From an uncultured Clostridiaceae bacterium (lineage in GTDB: Bacteria > Bacillota > Clostridia > TANB77 > CAG-508): a stretch of DNA of 64,000 nucleotides. Location of the stretch: positions 372,001-436,000 of the forward strand of contig CAMPYH010000001.1 in NCBI GenBank assembly GCA_946998225.1, written 5' to 3'. This document shows positions 46,417 to 54,860 of this stretch, in pieces (within the stretch, counting starts at the first letter, position 1; each line of letters opens with the position of its first letter). The notes under the pieces were generated by a model. The model was given only the letters and a program-made list of their open reading frames with translations. It searched no databases and was not told the origin of the DNA. The position numbers and the translations under genes were made by a program.

Positions 46417-48543
46417 ATGATAGAAAAAAAATATGAGATAGAATTAGATGGAAAAAAATTAAGTTTTGAATTTTGTTTTATGGCAAAACAAACAGATGTA
46501 TCTGTACTTGTAAGATATGGAGATACAGCAGTTAATACAACTGTAGTTGTAGACAAGGAACCTAAAGAAGGTATAGATTTTTTCCCACTTTCTGTTGAAT
46601 ATGAAGAAAAACTATATGCTGCAGGTAAAATACCTGGAGGATTCAAAAAAAGAGAAGGAAAACCAACAGATGAGGCAATACTTGTATCAAGAGCTATAGA
46701 TAGACCGTTAAGACCACTATTTCCTAGTGATTTGAGAAATAGTGTAGTTATTAATAACTTAGTTATTTCAAGTGATATAGACTGTTCTCCAGAGTTTGCA
46801 GCAATGGTTGGATCAAACCTTGCTGTACATATATCTAGTATTCCTTTTAACGGGCCTATTGCTACAGTAAATATTGGAATATGTGATGGAAAGTTTGTGT
46901 TAAATCCAGATTTAAAACAAAGAGATGAAAGTTCTTTAGTTTTAACTCTTGCTGGAAGCAAAGAAAAAATAGTTATGATAGAAGCAGGTGGTAAAGAAAT
47001 ACCAAATGATACTATGATGGAAGCTATTGAATTTGGACATAAATATATTAAAATGCTTTGCGACTTTTTTGCAAAAATTCGTGAAGAAATTGGAGAGCCT
47101 AAATTTGAATATGAGAAAATTGTTTTAGATGAAGAATATTTAGAATATATAGATAATAAATATAGAAAAACTTTAGAAGATGAACTAGTAAATAAAAATA
47201 AAGGTGAAGTAGATAAAGTTATACAAAAAATAGTAAATGAAGAATCACAAATATTAAAAGATGAAATAAAGAAGCTTGAATCTAAAGATAAATTAGATTT
47301 AGAAGCTATACGTAAAAAACAAGAACTACTTGGAAAATTAATTGAGTTTGTAAATAAACTTGAAAAAGATGTTGTAAGAAGAAAAATACTAGACAAAGGT
47401 GAAAGAGTAGATGGCAGAGGATTAAATGATGTAAGATTACTTTCAGCATCTGTAGGATTATTTAAAAGAACACATGGATCAGGTATGTTTACAAGAGGTG
47501 AAACACAAGCTTTAACAATTACTACACTTGGAAGAACTAATGAAGATCAAAAATTAGATAATTTATCTGAAGTTGAATATAAAAGATATATACATCAATA
47601 TAATTTCCCACCATATTCAGTAGGTGAAGCAAGAACATCTAGAGGACCTGGAAGAAGAGAAATAGGACATGGTGCACTTGCAGAAAAAGCGCTTGTTCCA
47701 GTACTTCCTAGTGAAGAAGAGTTCCCATATACAATAAGAGTTGTATCTGAAATAATGGGTTCAAATGGATCAACATCACTTGCAAGTGTTTGTGGTAGTA
47801 CACTTTCACTTATGGATGCAGGTGTTCCTATCAAAAAACCAGTAGCAGGAATATCTGTAGGTCTTGTAACAGATAAAGATGGACATTATGAAATGCCAAT
47901 AGATATACAAGGATTAGAGGACTTCTATGGAGATATGGACTTTAAAGTAGCTGGTACTAAAGATGGTATAACAGCTATACAAGTAGATATTAAAATAGAT
48001 GGATTAACTATAGAACAAGTTAGAAAAGCTTTAGACAAAACAGAAAAAGTAAGAATAAGAATTATTGATGATGTAATATTAAAAGCTATACCAGAGCCTA
48101 GAAAAGAAATATCTCCATATGCACTTAAAACAGAAATGGTAAAAATTGATCCAGATAAAATAGGAAAATTAATAGGTGCTGCTGGAAAGAATATTAATAG
48201 AATTATTGAAGAAACAGAAACAGAGATAGATATAGAAGATGATGGTAGAGTTATAATCTATTCATATAATAAAGATTCAATTTTAAAAGCTAAAGAACTT
48301 GTAGAACTTTCTACAATAGAATACAAAAAAGGAGATTTAGTAGAAGGTGTTGTATCAAGTATAGTTAAATTTGGAGCATTCTTAACACTTCCAAATGGCG
48401 AAGAAGCACTTTTACATATTTCTAAAATCTCTAAAGAAAAGGTTAATAAAGTAGAAGATGTTTTAAAAATGGGACAAGTTGTAAAGGTTAAAATAAATGA
48501 TGTAGATGATGATGGAAAAATAAGTGTGGATGCTAGAATATAA
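46417..48543 (+). CDS. pnp: Polynucleotide phosphorylase
   Basis: 708 aa, the normal length. It degrades RNA 3' to 5' with phosphate, releasing nucleoside diphosphates. Two RNase PH domains: the first with GGFKKREGKPTDEAILVSR and RPLRPLFP, the second with GRGLNDVR, TRGETQALT, and the catalytic region around MGSNGSTSLASVCG, SLMDAGVP and DFYGDMDFKVAGT. A KH domain (KIGKLIGAAGKNI) and a C-terminal S1 domain (GDLVEGVVSSIVKFGAF) complete the trimeric enzyme. AGAGGAAAT precedes ATG 46417. A terminator follows. Confidence 0.97.
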   Translation: MIEKKYEIELDGKKLSFEFCFMAKQTDVSVLVRYGDTAVNTTVVVDKEPKEGIDFFPLSVEYEEKLYAAGKIPGGFKKREGKPTDEAILVSRAIDRPLRPLFPSDLRNSVVINNLVISSDIDCSPEFAAMVGSNLAVHISSIPFNGPIATVNIGICDGKFVLNPDLKQRDESSLVLTLAGSKEKIVMIEAGGKEIPNDTMMEAIEFGHKYIKMLCDFFAKIREEIGEPKFEYEKIVLDEEYLEYIDNKYRKTLEDELVNKNKGEVDKVIQKIVNEESQILKDEIKKLESKDKLDLEAIRKKQELLGKLIEFVNKLEKDVVRRKILDKGERVDGRGLNDVRLLSASVGLFKRTHGSGMFTRGETQALTITTLGRTNEDQKLDNLSEVEYKRYIHQYNFPPYSVGEARTSRGPGRREIGHGALAEKALVPVLPSEEEFPYTIRVVSEIMGSNGSTSLASVCGSTLSLMDAGVPIKKPVAGISVGLVTDKDGHYEMPIDIQGLEDFYGDMDFKVAGTKDGITAIQVDIKIDGLTIEQVRKALDKTEKVRIRIIDDVILKAIPEPRKEISPYALKTEMVKIDPDKIGKLIGAAGKNINRIIEETETEIDIEDDGRVIIYSYNKDSILKAKELVELSTIEYKKGDLVEGVVSSIVKFGAFLTLPNGEEALLHISKISKEKVNKVEDVLKMGQVVKVKINDVDDDGKISVDARI

Positions 48544-48602
48544 GAGAAATAAACAACAAAAACAAACTAATAAAATAAAGAAAAAATAGCAAAAAAATAA
48601 AA

Positions 48603-48637
48603 GATGTATCTAAGTAAAATTAATTAGATACATTTTT
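48603..48637 (+). terminator. Rho-independent terminator of pnp
   Basis: TGTATCTA (48605-48612) pairs with TAGATACA (48625-48632), followed by T5. Confidence 0.8.
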
Positions 48638-48938
48638 AATTATAAAATGTTGATTTTAATACCGTTTCACAAAAAAATACAAAATGCAAATCAAAGGTTT
48701 AAAAATGGTATACATAAAATATATACTTTTGAAATTTTATTTGTTTATTTTTAAACATTTCTGGAATTTAACGAATTATGTGTATAACTTTTAAAATAAT
48801 AGATGTTTTAATAGAGCTATCCACAGAGTTATCCACAATATCCACATAAAAATTATTACAAATATTTATGTAAATTGTTTTTAAAATATTTGTACAAGCA
48901 TAAAAAATAATATAGAATAGGAAAAGAAAAAAGAGGTA
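48638..48938. other. Gene-free spacer before plsX
   Basis: With the pnp terminator this is a 395-base gap without any ORF of note. It is AT-rich with an exceptional cluster of DnaA-box-like sequences (annotated separately). rpmF, which usually precedes plsX, is absent. GAGGTAATG gives the plsX ribosome site at the end. Confidence 0.6.
48779..48846 (+). promoter_or_regulatory. Cluster of DnaA boxes
   Basis: CTATCCACA (48817-48825), TTATCCACA (48829-48837, perfect) and ATATCCACA (48838-48846) lie in tandem in the same orientation, 12 and 9 bases apart. TGTGTATAA (48779-48787) is a reverse-orientation box with one mismatch. Known DnaA-binding clusters act in origins or as DnaA-titrating or regulatory sites. 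No dnaA, dnaN or strand switch occurs nearby, so I favour a regulatory or titration site over oriC. Confidence 0.6.
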
Positions 48939-49946
48939 ATGATGAAAATATTATTAGATGCAATGGGAGGGGATTTAGCCCCAGTAGAAAACATTAAAGG
49001 TGCATATGAGTTTTCAAAAGAAACAAAATATGATGTAGTGCTTTTAGGAGATAAAGAAAAATTAAATGAAGTATCTTTAGAGTTATATAATGTAGATATA
49101 GATAATCTTTCTCCTAGAATATCTGTTATACACACAACAGAAAATATTGATCCAAATGAAGTTCCAACAGTTGCAATAAAAAAGAAAAAAGATTCTCCAA
49201 TAGTTAAAGGATTACATGAATTAAAAGAAGGAAATGGAGATATATTTTTATCTGCAGGAAGTACAGGAGCTCTTTTAACAGGAGCTGTTCTTATTGTAGG
49301 AAGACTTAAAGGAATTAATAGACCTTCTTTAGTTCCTACATTTAATCTAGGTAAAAATAAAATATTTTTATCTGATTCAGGAGCAAATACAACTATTAGA
49401 CCAATAAATCTTTTACAATTTGCTCAAATGGCAAGTATGTATGCGGAAATAGTTGAAGGAATAGAAAATCCTAAAGTAATGATGTTAAATAACGGAGCTG
49501 AAAGAAATAAAGGTACAGATGTACACAAAGAAGCATATACTCTTTTAGAAGAAGAAACAGAAAAAGGAAATCTTAATTTTAAAGGTAATATAGAAGCAAG
49601 AGATGTCTTTAAAACAGATGCAAACGTAATCGTAACAGGTGGATTTGAAGGAAATGTCTTAGTAAAAAGCATTGAAGGCACACTTGAATTTATATCAGAT
49701 AAAATTAATGAAAAGCTAAATAAAGTTAATAAGCTTTTTAGAAATATTATTAAAAAGAAAATAAAAGGATCAAGTGGAAGTATAGATTACAAAAAATGGG
49801 GCGGAGCTGTAATGCTTGGCATTAAAAATCCGGTTATTAAATTACATGGTAGTAGTGATCAAACAGCATTTTATTATACTTTAAAACAAGCAGAAAAAAT
49901 TCTTGATTCAGGATATATTGAAAAGTTTAAAGAAAAGATGGAATAA
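48939..49946 (+). CDS. plsX: Phosphate acyltransferase PlsX
   Basis: 335 aa. It converts acyl-ACP to acyl-phosphate, the first step of the PlsX/PlsY route to phosphatidic acid at the membrane. Family motifs: ILLDAMGGDLAP at the N-terminus, SAGSTGALLTGA, GANTTIRP and NNGAERNKGTDV, then VTGGFEGNVLVKSIEGT and a C-terminal GIKNPVIKLHGSSD. Two ATGs (48939, 48942) could serve as start. It is not flanked by rpmF or fabD genes here. DnaA boxes lie ~100 bases upstream. Confidence 0.95.
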   Translation: MMKILLDAMGGDLAPVENIKGAYEFSKETKYDVVLLGDKEKLNEVSLELYNVDIDNLSPRISVIHTTENIDPNEVPTVAIKKKKDSPIVKGLHELKEGNGDIFLSAGSTGALLTGAVLIVGRLKGINRPSLVPTFNLGKNKIFLSDSGANTTIRPINLLQFAQMASMYAEIVEGIENPKVMMLNNGAERNKGTDVHKEAYTLLEEETEKGNLNFKGNIEARDVFKTDANVIVTGGFEGNVLVKSIEGTLEFISDKINEKLNKVNKLFRNIIKKKIKGSSGSIDYKKWGGAVMLGIKNPVIKLHGSSDQTAFYYTLKQAEKILDSGYIEKFKEKME

Positions 49947-49988
49947 ATAAGAAAGAAAAATAAATAAAAGTAAATGAAAGTAAAAATA

Positions 49989-50017
49989 AAAAAATCCTAA
50001 ATTAATAGGATTTTTTT
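49989..50017. terminator. Bidirectional terminator after plsX
   Basis: AAAATCCTA / TAGGATTTT with a short AATTAA-type loop and flanking A and T runs, between plsX and the convergent - strand pair. Confidence 0.8.
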
Positions 50018-50036
50018 ATATGGTTTATCTATATTA

Positions 50037-50228
50037 TTAATTATATTTTTCAATTTTATATTTGTTAATTTCTTTTGATTCTTCATCCATTTGTTTTTGT
50101 TCTATTTTCCTATCTTCTAAAAGTGGTTTGTCATATTTAAAGTATGAAAAGATAAGTGGTGTAAGAACAAGCGCTAAAACAATGATTACAGTTTCTAATA
50201 TAACTGTTAAATGTTCATCTTTTGACAT
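50037..50228 (-). CDS. Small single-TM protein
   Basis: 63 aa from ATG 50228, preferred over the longer frame (to 50252) because AAAGGAG lies just before it. A TM spans about 10-29 (VILETVIIVLALVLTPLIF), followed by a Lys/Glu-rich cytoplasmic tail. Unknown family. It follows the similar small gene at 50239-50430 by 10 bases, so the two form a two-gene unit. Confidence 0.5.
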   Translation of the reverse strand: MSKDEHLTVILETVIIVLALVLTPLIFSYFKYDKPLLEDRKIEQKQMDEESKEINKYKIEKYN

Positions 50229-50238
50229 AATTACTCCT

Positions 50239-50430
50239 TTATTTATTTTCATTTAATTCTATTTTTTTATCCATAATTGCATTTATTACTTGCTTATCTC
50301 TTGTTATAGTTAATTGATCAAGACGTCTTGTTTCAAGAAAAATATTAAGACGTATAAAGATTGCAAAATACATAAAAGCAAGGTAAAGTAAAACAGCAAT
50401 TATTAAAAGACAAATATTTTTTTTATTCAT
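50239..50430 (-). CDS. Small single-TM protein
   Basis: 63 aa. The TM is near the N-terminus (5-27: ICLLIIAVLLYLAFMYFAIFI), followed by a basic helical tail (RRLDQLTITRDKQ). GGGGA precedes the ATG on the - strand. Unrecognised. It forms an operon with the small TM protein at 50037; opposite to the general gene direction. Similar size and plan suggest a two-component membrane complex, but no function can be named. Confidence 0.5.
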   Translation of the reverse strand: MNKKNICLLIIAVLLYLAFMYFAIFIRLNIFLETRRLDQLTITRDKQVINAIMDKKIELNENK

Positions 50431-50621
50431 ATAAAATCCCCTTTCATAATATATATCTTTAATATATGAAATAAATTTAAAAAGAAAAATGAATTAGGAA
50501 GGTATTTGTATATATATATATATTTGTAATAAATGTAATAACTATTTATATGTTTTATTTAAACAGATTTTATAGTATAATATTAAGGAATTAATAATAA
50601 AAATTAAGCAAAAGGATATTT

Positions 50622-52040
50622 ATGATACTTTTAAACAAACAAAAAGAATATATGGATAAAATTAAAAATTTAATAGAGAAAAACAATCTAGATTTTACAT
50701 ATTATATAGAAACATTTGGTTGTACTTTAAATGAAAACGATAGTGAAAAGATAGAGGGAATATTTGAAAAATCTGGAATGAGGAAACAAAATTCGCCAGA
50801 TGGAGCATCTTTAATTGTATTTAATACATGCTGTATTAGAGAAAATGCTGAAAAAAGACTTTTAGGAAGACTTGGTGCAGTTAAAAAAGAAGCATTAAAT
50901 GGTGCTTTAATTTTAATAGGTGGATGTATGATGCAAGAGGAAAGCAATGTTAAGATTGTTAAGGAAAAGTTTCCTTTTGTAGATTTAATTTTTGGTACAC
51001 ATACAACATTTAGACTTGCAGAAAATATTTGGAATATTTTAGAAAGTATATATTTACATGAAGATAAAAGTAAAGATAAAAAGAGTTTAAAATTAATAGA
51101 TGTTTTAGATATTGATGGAGAAATCTATGAAGGATATCCTGTTAAAAGAGGTAAAGGTCATAGTGCTTATGTAACTATTATGTATGGCTGTAATAATTTT
51201 TGTACATACTGTATTGTGCCATATGTAAGAGGTAGAGAAAGAAGTAGAGATCCAGAAAATATTTTAGATGAGGTAAAAGAGCTTGTAAGTGAAGGATATA
51301 CAAGTATTACGCTTTTAGGACAAAATGTTAACTCATACAAAGGTAAAGGAGATATTTTAGATTTTGGAGATTTAATAGATGAGGTATGTAAGATACCTGG
51401 ACTTAAAGAGTTATCTTTTATATCTCCACATCCAAAAGATTTTACAGATAAGATTATTGACTCTATTGCAAGAAATAGTATAGTGTCTAGAAATTTACAT
51501 TATCCGCTTCAATCTGGAAGTACAAGAATACTTAAAAAGATGAATAGAAAATATACTAAAGAGCAATACATTGAAAGAGCAAATAAGATTAAGGATAAGA
51601 TTAAAGATGTGTCTTTTTCAACAGATATTATAGTTGGATTTCCAGGTGAGACAGAAGAAGACTTTGAAGAAACTTTAGATGTAGTAAAAAAGATAGATTT
51701 TGATCAAATTTTTATGTTTATATATTCTCCAAGAGTTGGAACTGTAGCATATAATATGAAAGATGAATATATAGATAAAGAGGTACAATCTGAAAGATTT
51801 GAAAGACTTAAGGAGTTATATAATACTCGTCTTGATGAGATTAATGAAAAGTATATAGGAAAAGTTGAAACAGTTATAATTCTAGGCGAAAGCAAAACAA
51901 GTAAAAATATGCTTGAGGCAAGGAATAAAAATAATAAGATTTTAATTTTCCCAAAATATGATGGATGGAAAACTGGTGAAGAAGTAGATATAAAAGTTTT
52001 AGAAAACCATAGATGGTATTTAAAAGGAGAAAAAATATAG
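50622..52040 (+). CDS. miaB: tRNA-2-methylthio-N6-isopentenyladenosine synthase MiaB
   Basis: 472 aa. A radical-SAM methylthiotransferase that adds the 2-methylthio group to i6A37 of tRNA. The N-terminal UPF0004 domain has the three cluster cysteines in TFGCTLNEND, NTCCIRENAE and GGCMMQEE. The radical-SAM motif CxxxCxxC is CNNFCTYC, followed by RGRERSRDP and the QNVNSYKG strand. GFPGETEEDFEET and IFMFIYSPRVGT are typical. A C-terminal TRAM domain follows (about 400-470). AAAAGGATA precedes ATG 50622. Its TAG overlaps the GTG of mutS by one base. Confidence 0.93.
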   Translation: MILLNKQKEYMDKIKNLIEKNNLDFTYYIETFGCTLNENDSEKIEGIFEKSGMRKQNSPDGASLIVFNTCCIRENAEKRLLGRLGAVKKEALNGALILIGGCMMQEESNVKIVKEKFPFVDLIFGTHTTFRLAENIWNILESIYLHEDKSKDKKSLKLIDVLDIDGEIYEGYPVKRGKGHSAYVTIMYGCNNFCTYCIVPYVRGRERSRDPENILDEVKELVSEGYTSITLLGQNVNSYKGKGDILDFGDLIDEVCKIPGLKELSFISPHPKDFTDKIIDSIARNSIVSRNLHYPLQSGSTRILKKMNRKYTKEQYIERANKIKDKIKDVSFSTDIIVGFPGETEEDFEETLDVVKKIDFDQIFMFIYSPRVGTVAYNMKDEYIDKEVQSERFERLKELYNTRLDEINEKYIGKVETVIILGESKTSKNMLEARNKNNKILIFPKYDGWKTGEEVDIKVLENHRWYLKGEKI

Positions 52041-54712
52041 TGAAGATATCTGAATTAACGAAAGAAGATATAAACAATTTAACACCAACGATGAAACAGT
52101 ACATAGATCTTACTAAAGAGTACAGTGATACAGTACTCTTTTATAGAATAGGAGATTTCTATGAATTCTTTTTTGAAACAGCTGAGGAAATGAGTAAAGT
52201 TTTAGAACTTGCTCTTACTTCTAAAGCTGGAGGATTAGAAGAAAAAATACCTATGGCTGGAATACCTTCAAGCTTTGTAGATTCATATATAATAAAGCTT
52301 TTAAATTTAGGATATAAAGTTTCTCTTTGTGAACAAATAGAGACATTTAAAAATGGTAAAAAAGAGGTATTAGGAAGAGAAGTAGTTAAGGTTATTACAC
52401 CTGGTACAATTATTTCAAATGATATGCTTGATTCTAATAAATCTAATTATATTATGAGCATATATTTAGGTGAAGAAAGATACAGTATAGCAGCGGCAGA
52501 TATATCTACTGGTATGTTTTTTGCATCAAGCTTTGAAGCATCTTTTAGTAGGGTGCTAGATGAACTTTCTAAATTTAGACCAACTGAAATAATTGTTACA
52601 GATAATATAACAGATGATGAAATATTTACTATTAAAGAACTTTTTACAAATATTATTAATATAAAAGAAAAAGAGTTTTTTGAAGGAGAGTTTTCTAAAG
52701 AATATACTTTTAATTTTACAAAATCTGCTTTTGAAAATATAAAAGGAAAAGAGAATAAAGTAGATAAAGATAAAAGCGAAGATATATATGATAGTCTTAA
52801 AATAAATGATGAGATTAAAAAAGCTGTAAAAGGTATAGATAAATACATTGAGCTTACACAAAAAATGAAGATGACTCAGTTAAATGATATCGAAATATAT
52901 TTTCCAGAAAAGTATATGGCTATAGATTATGCATCAAGAAAGAATCTAGAGATAAATGAAAGAATGCAAGATGGAAGAAAAAAAGGAAGTCTTTATGGAA
53001 CTTTAGATTTTACAAAAACTGCAATGGGTTCTAGAATGCTTTCAACATGGATAAATAGTCCTCTTGTAGATAAATTTGAAATAGAGGGAAGACTTGATGC
53101 AGTAGAAGAGTTAATAAATAATATAGATTTAATGCATGAAATAGAAAATGCTCTTAAATATATCCATGATATAGAAAGATTAATAAGCAAAGTATCTAAT
53201 GCTACAGTTAATGCAAGAGATTTAATTGCACTTAAAAAATCTATTGGACATTTAGTAGAGTTAAAGCTTGCTCTTTCAAATGGAAAGAGTCATTTGATAA
53301 AAAGATTATTTAGTGAATTAGATATTTTAGACGATATATATACAAAACTTGATGAGGTTCTTTTAGAAGATCCGCCTATCCAAATTACTGAAGGTGGAAT
53401 AATAAATCCAGAATATAGTGAAGAGTTATTTAAACTTTTACATATGGAAGAGATTAATAGTGAAAAGATATTAAAGTTAGAATTAGAAGAAAAAGAAAAA
53501 ACAAATATATCTCTTTTAAAAGTAGGCTTTCATAGAAACTTTGGATACTATATAGAAGTTACAAAAGCTAATATAGATAAAGTTCCACAAGATAGATATT
53601 TCTTAAAACAAACACTTAAAAACCAAAATAGATATATAACAGCTGAGCTTAAAGTTTTAGAGGATGAAATACTCGGTGCAAGTGAAAAGAGTAAAGCTTT
53701 AGAATATGATCTTTTTAATAAATTAAGAGAAGAAGTAAATTCTGAAATAGGAAGAATACAAAAAGCAGCAAAAATAATTGCAAATACAGATACAATATTT
53801 TCACTTGCTGTAGCGGCAGTTAGAAATAGATATGTAAAACCTGAAATAACAAATAATATGCAAGGAATAATAGATATAAAAGGTGGAAGACATCCAATTG
53901 TTGAAAGAATATCTAAAGAGCAGTTTGTTGAAAATGATACATATTTAGATAATTTTAAAAACACTGTAATGCTAATAACAGGTCCTAATATGTCAGGTAA
54001 ATCTACATACATGAGACAGGTTGCATTAATTACACTTATGGCTCAAATAGGGTCTTTTGTACCTGCAGATGAGGCAAAGATTAATGTGGTAGATAAAATA
54101 TTTACAAGAATAGGTGCATCAGATGATCTTGGAATGGGTAAATCTACATTTATGGTAGAGATGACAGAGCTTGCAAATATCTTAAATAATGCAACATCTA
54201 AAAGCTTAATACTTTTAGATGAAGTAGGAAGAGGTACATCAACATATGATGGAATGAGTATAGCAGAAGCTGTAATAGAAGAAATTGTAGATAAAGAAAA
54301 AATAGGGGCTAAAACTCTTTTTGCAACACATTACCATGAACTTACACAACTTGAAGAGAGAATTCCATCTGTTAAAAATTACCATGTTACAGCAGAGGTA
54401 ATAGGAAAAGATGTGTTCTTTTTAAGAAAACTTGCAAAAGGTGGAAGCAGTGAAAGCTATGGTATACATGTTGCAAAACTTGCAGGAATAAAACCAAGTG
54501 TATTAAAAAGAGCTGAAAAAATATTATCTGAAATAGAAACAAACCAAATATTTTTGAAAAAAGCAAAAGAAAAAGAACAAAAAAATGAGCAAGTTGCAAT
54601 AGAAGATATGAAGCAAGCAAGTTTAATACAAAAAATACAGTCAATAGACATAAACAATATGACTCCACTTGAAGCTTTGAAAGAGCTTGGAGATATTAAA
54701 GGTATGATTTAG
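52040..54712 (+). CDS. mutS: DNA mismatch repair protein MutS
   Basis: 890 aa from GTG 52040, chosen because it overlaps the miaB stop (TAGTG) and follows AAAAGGAG; the frame is open to 52013. It recognises base mismatches and recruits MutL. The N-terminal mismatch-binding domain has YRIGDFYEFFFETAEE (the F.E wedge motif). The ATPase domain has Walker A GPNMSGKST (648-656), FMVEMTELANIL, Walker B LILLDEVGRGTS and FATHYHELT. The C-terminal tail ends with NMTPLEALKEL. mutL is not in the window; the miaB-mutS order is common in clostridia. Confidence 0.96.
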   Translation: MKISELTKEDINNLTPTMKQYIDLTKEYSDTVLFYRIGDFYEFFFETAEEMSKVLELALTSKAGGLEEKIPMAGIPSSFVDSYIIKLLNLGYKVSLCEQIETFKNGKKEVLGREVVKVITPGTIISNDMLDSNKSNYIMSIYLGEERYSIAAADISTGMFFASSFEASFSRVLDELSKFRPTEIIVTDNITDDEIFTIKELFTNIINIKEKEFFEGEFSKEYTFNFTKSAFENIKGKENKVDKDKSEDIYDSLKINDEIKKAVKGIDKYIELTQKMKMTQLNDIEIYFPEKYMAIDYASRKNLEINERMQDGRKKGSLYGTLDFTKTAMGSRMLSTWINSPLVDKFEIEGRLDAVEELINNIDLMHEIENALKYIHDIERLISKVSNATVNARDLIALKKSIGHLVELKLALSNGKSHLIKRLFSELDILDDIYTKLDEVLLEDPPIQITEGGIINPEYSEELFKLLHMEEINSEKILKLELEEKEKTNISLLKVGFHRNFGYYIEVTKANIDKVPQDRYFLKQTLKNQNRYITAELKVLEDEILGASEKSKALEYDLFNKLREEVNSEIGRIQKAAKIIANTDTIFSLAVAAVRNRYVKPEITNNMQGIIDIKGGRHPIVERISKEQFVENDTYLDNFKNTVMLITGPNMSGKSTYMRQVALITLMAQIGSFVPADEAKINVVDKIFTRIGASDDLGMGKSTFMVEMTELANILNNATSKSLILLDEVGRGTSTYDGMSIAEAVIEEIVDKEKIGAKTLFATHYHELTQLEERIPSVKNYHVTAEVIGKDVFFLRKLAKGGSSESYGIHVAKLAGIKPSVLKRAEKILSEIETNQIFLKKAKEKEQKNEQVAIEDMKQASLIQKIQSIDINNMTPLEALKELGDIKGMI

Positions 54713-54713
54713 T

Positions 54714-54740
54714 AAAAAGGATACAACAAGTATCCTTTTT
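54714..54740 (+). terminator. Rho-independent terminator of miaB-mutS
   Basis: AAAAAGGATAC / GTATCCTTTTT with a 5-base loop. Confidence 0.85.
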
Positions 54741-54860
54741 AAATGGAAAAAAATAAAAAAATATAAAGATAATATTACAATCCAAACAAAAACCTTATAT
54801 ATACATATAAATACAAGTATATTAAAGGAAAGGTGAAAAATTCAAAGAGGGAATATATTT

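Noticed and set aside
46392..47396. Long - strand ORF (334 codons) opposite pnp
   Set aside because: Shadow of a clear pnp coding region; Ser/Phe-rich translation typical of antisense frames.
48640..48938. Chromosomal origin oriC
   Set aside because: DnaA boxes are present, but there is no dnaA, dnaN or rnpA-type gene nearby and genes on both sides run in the same direction.
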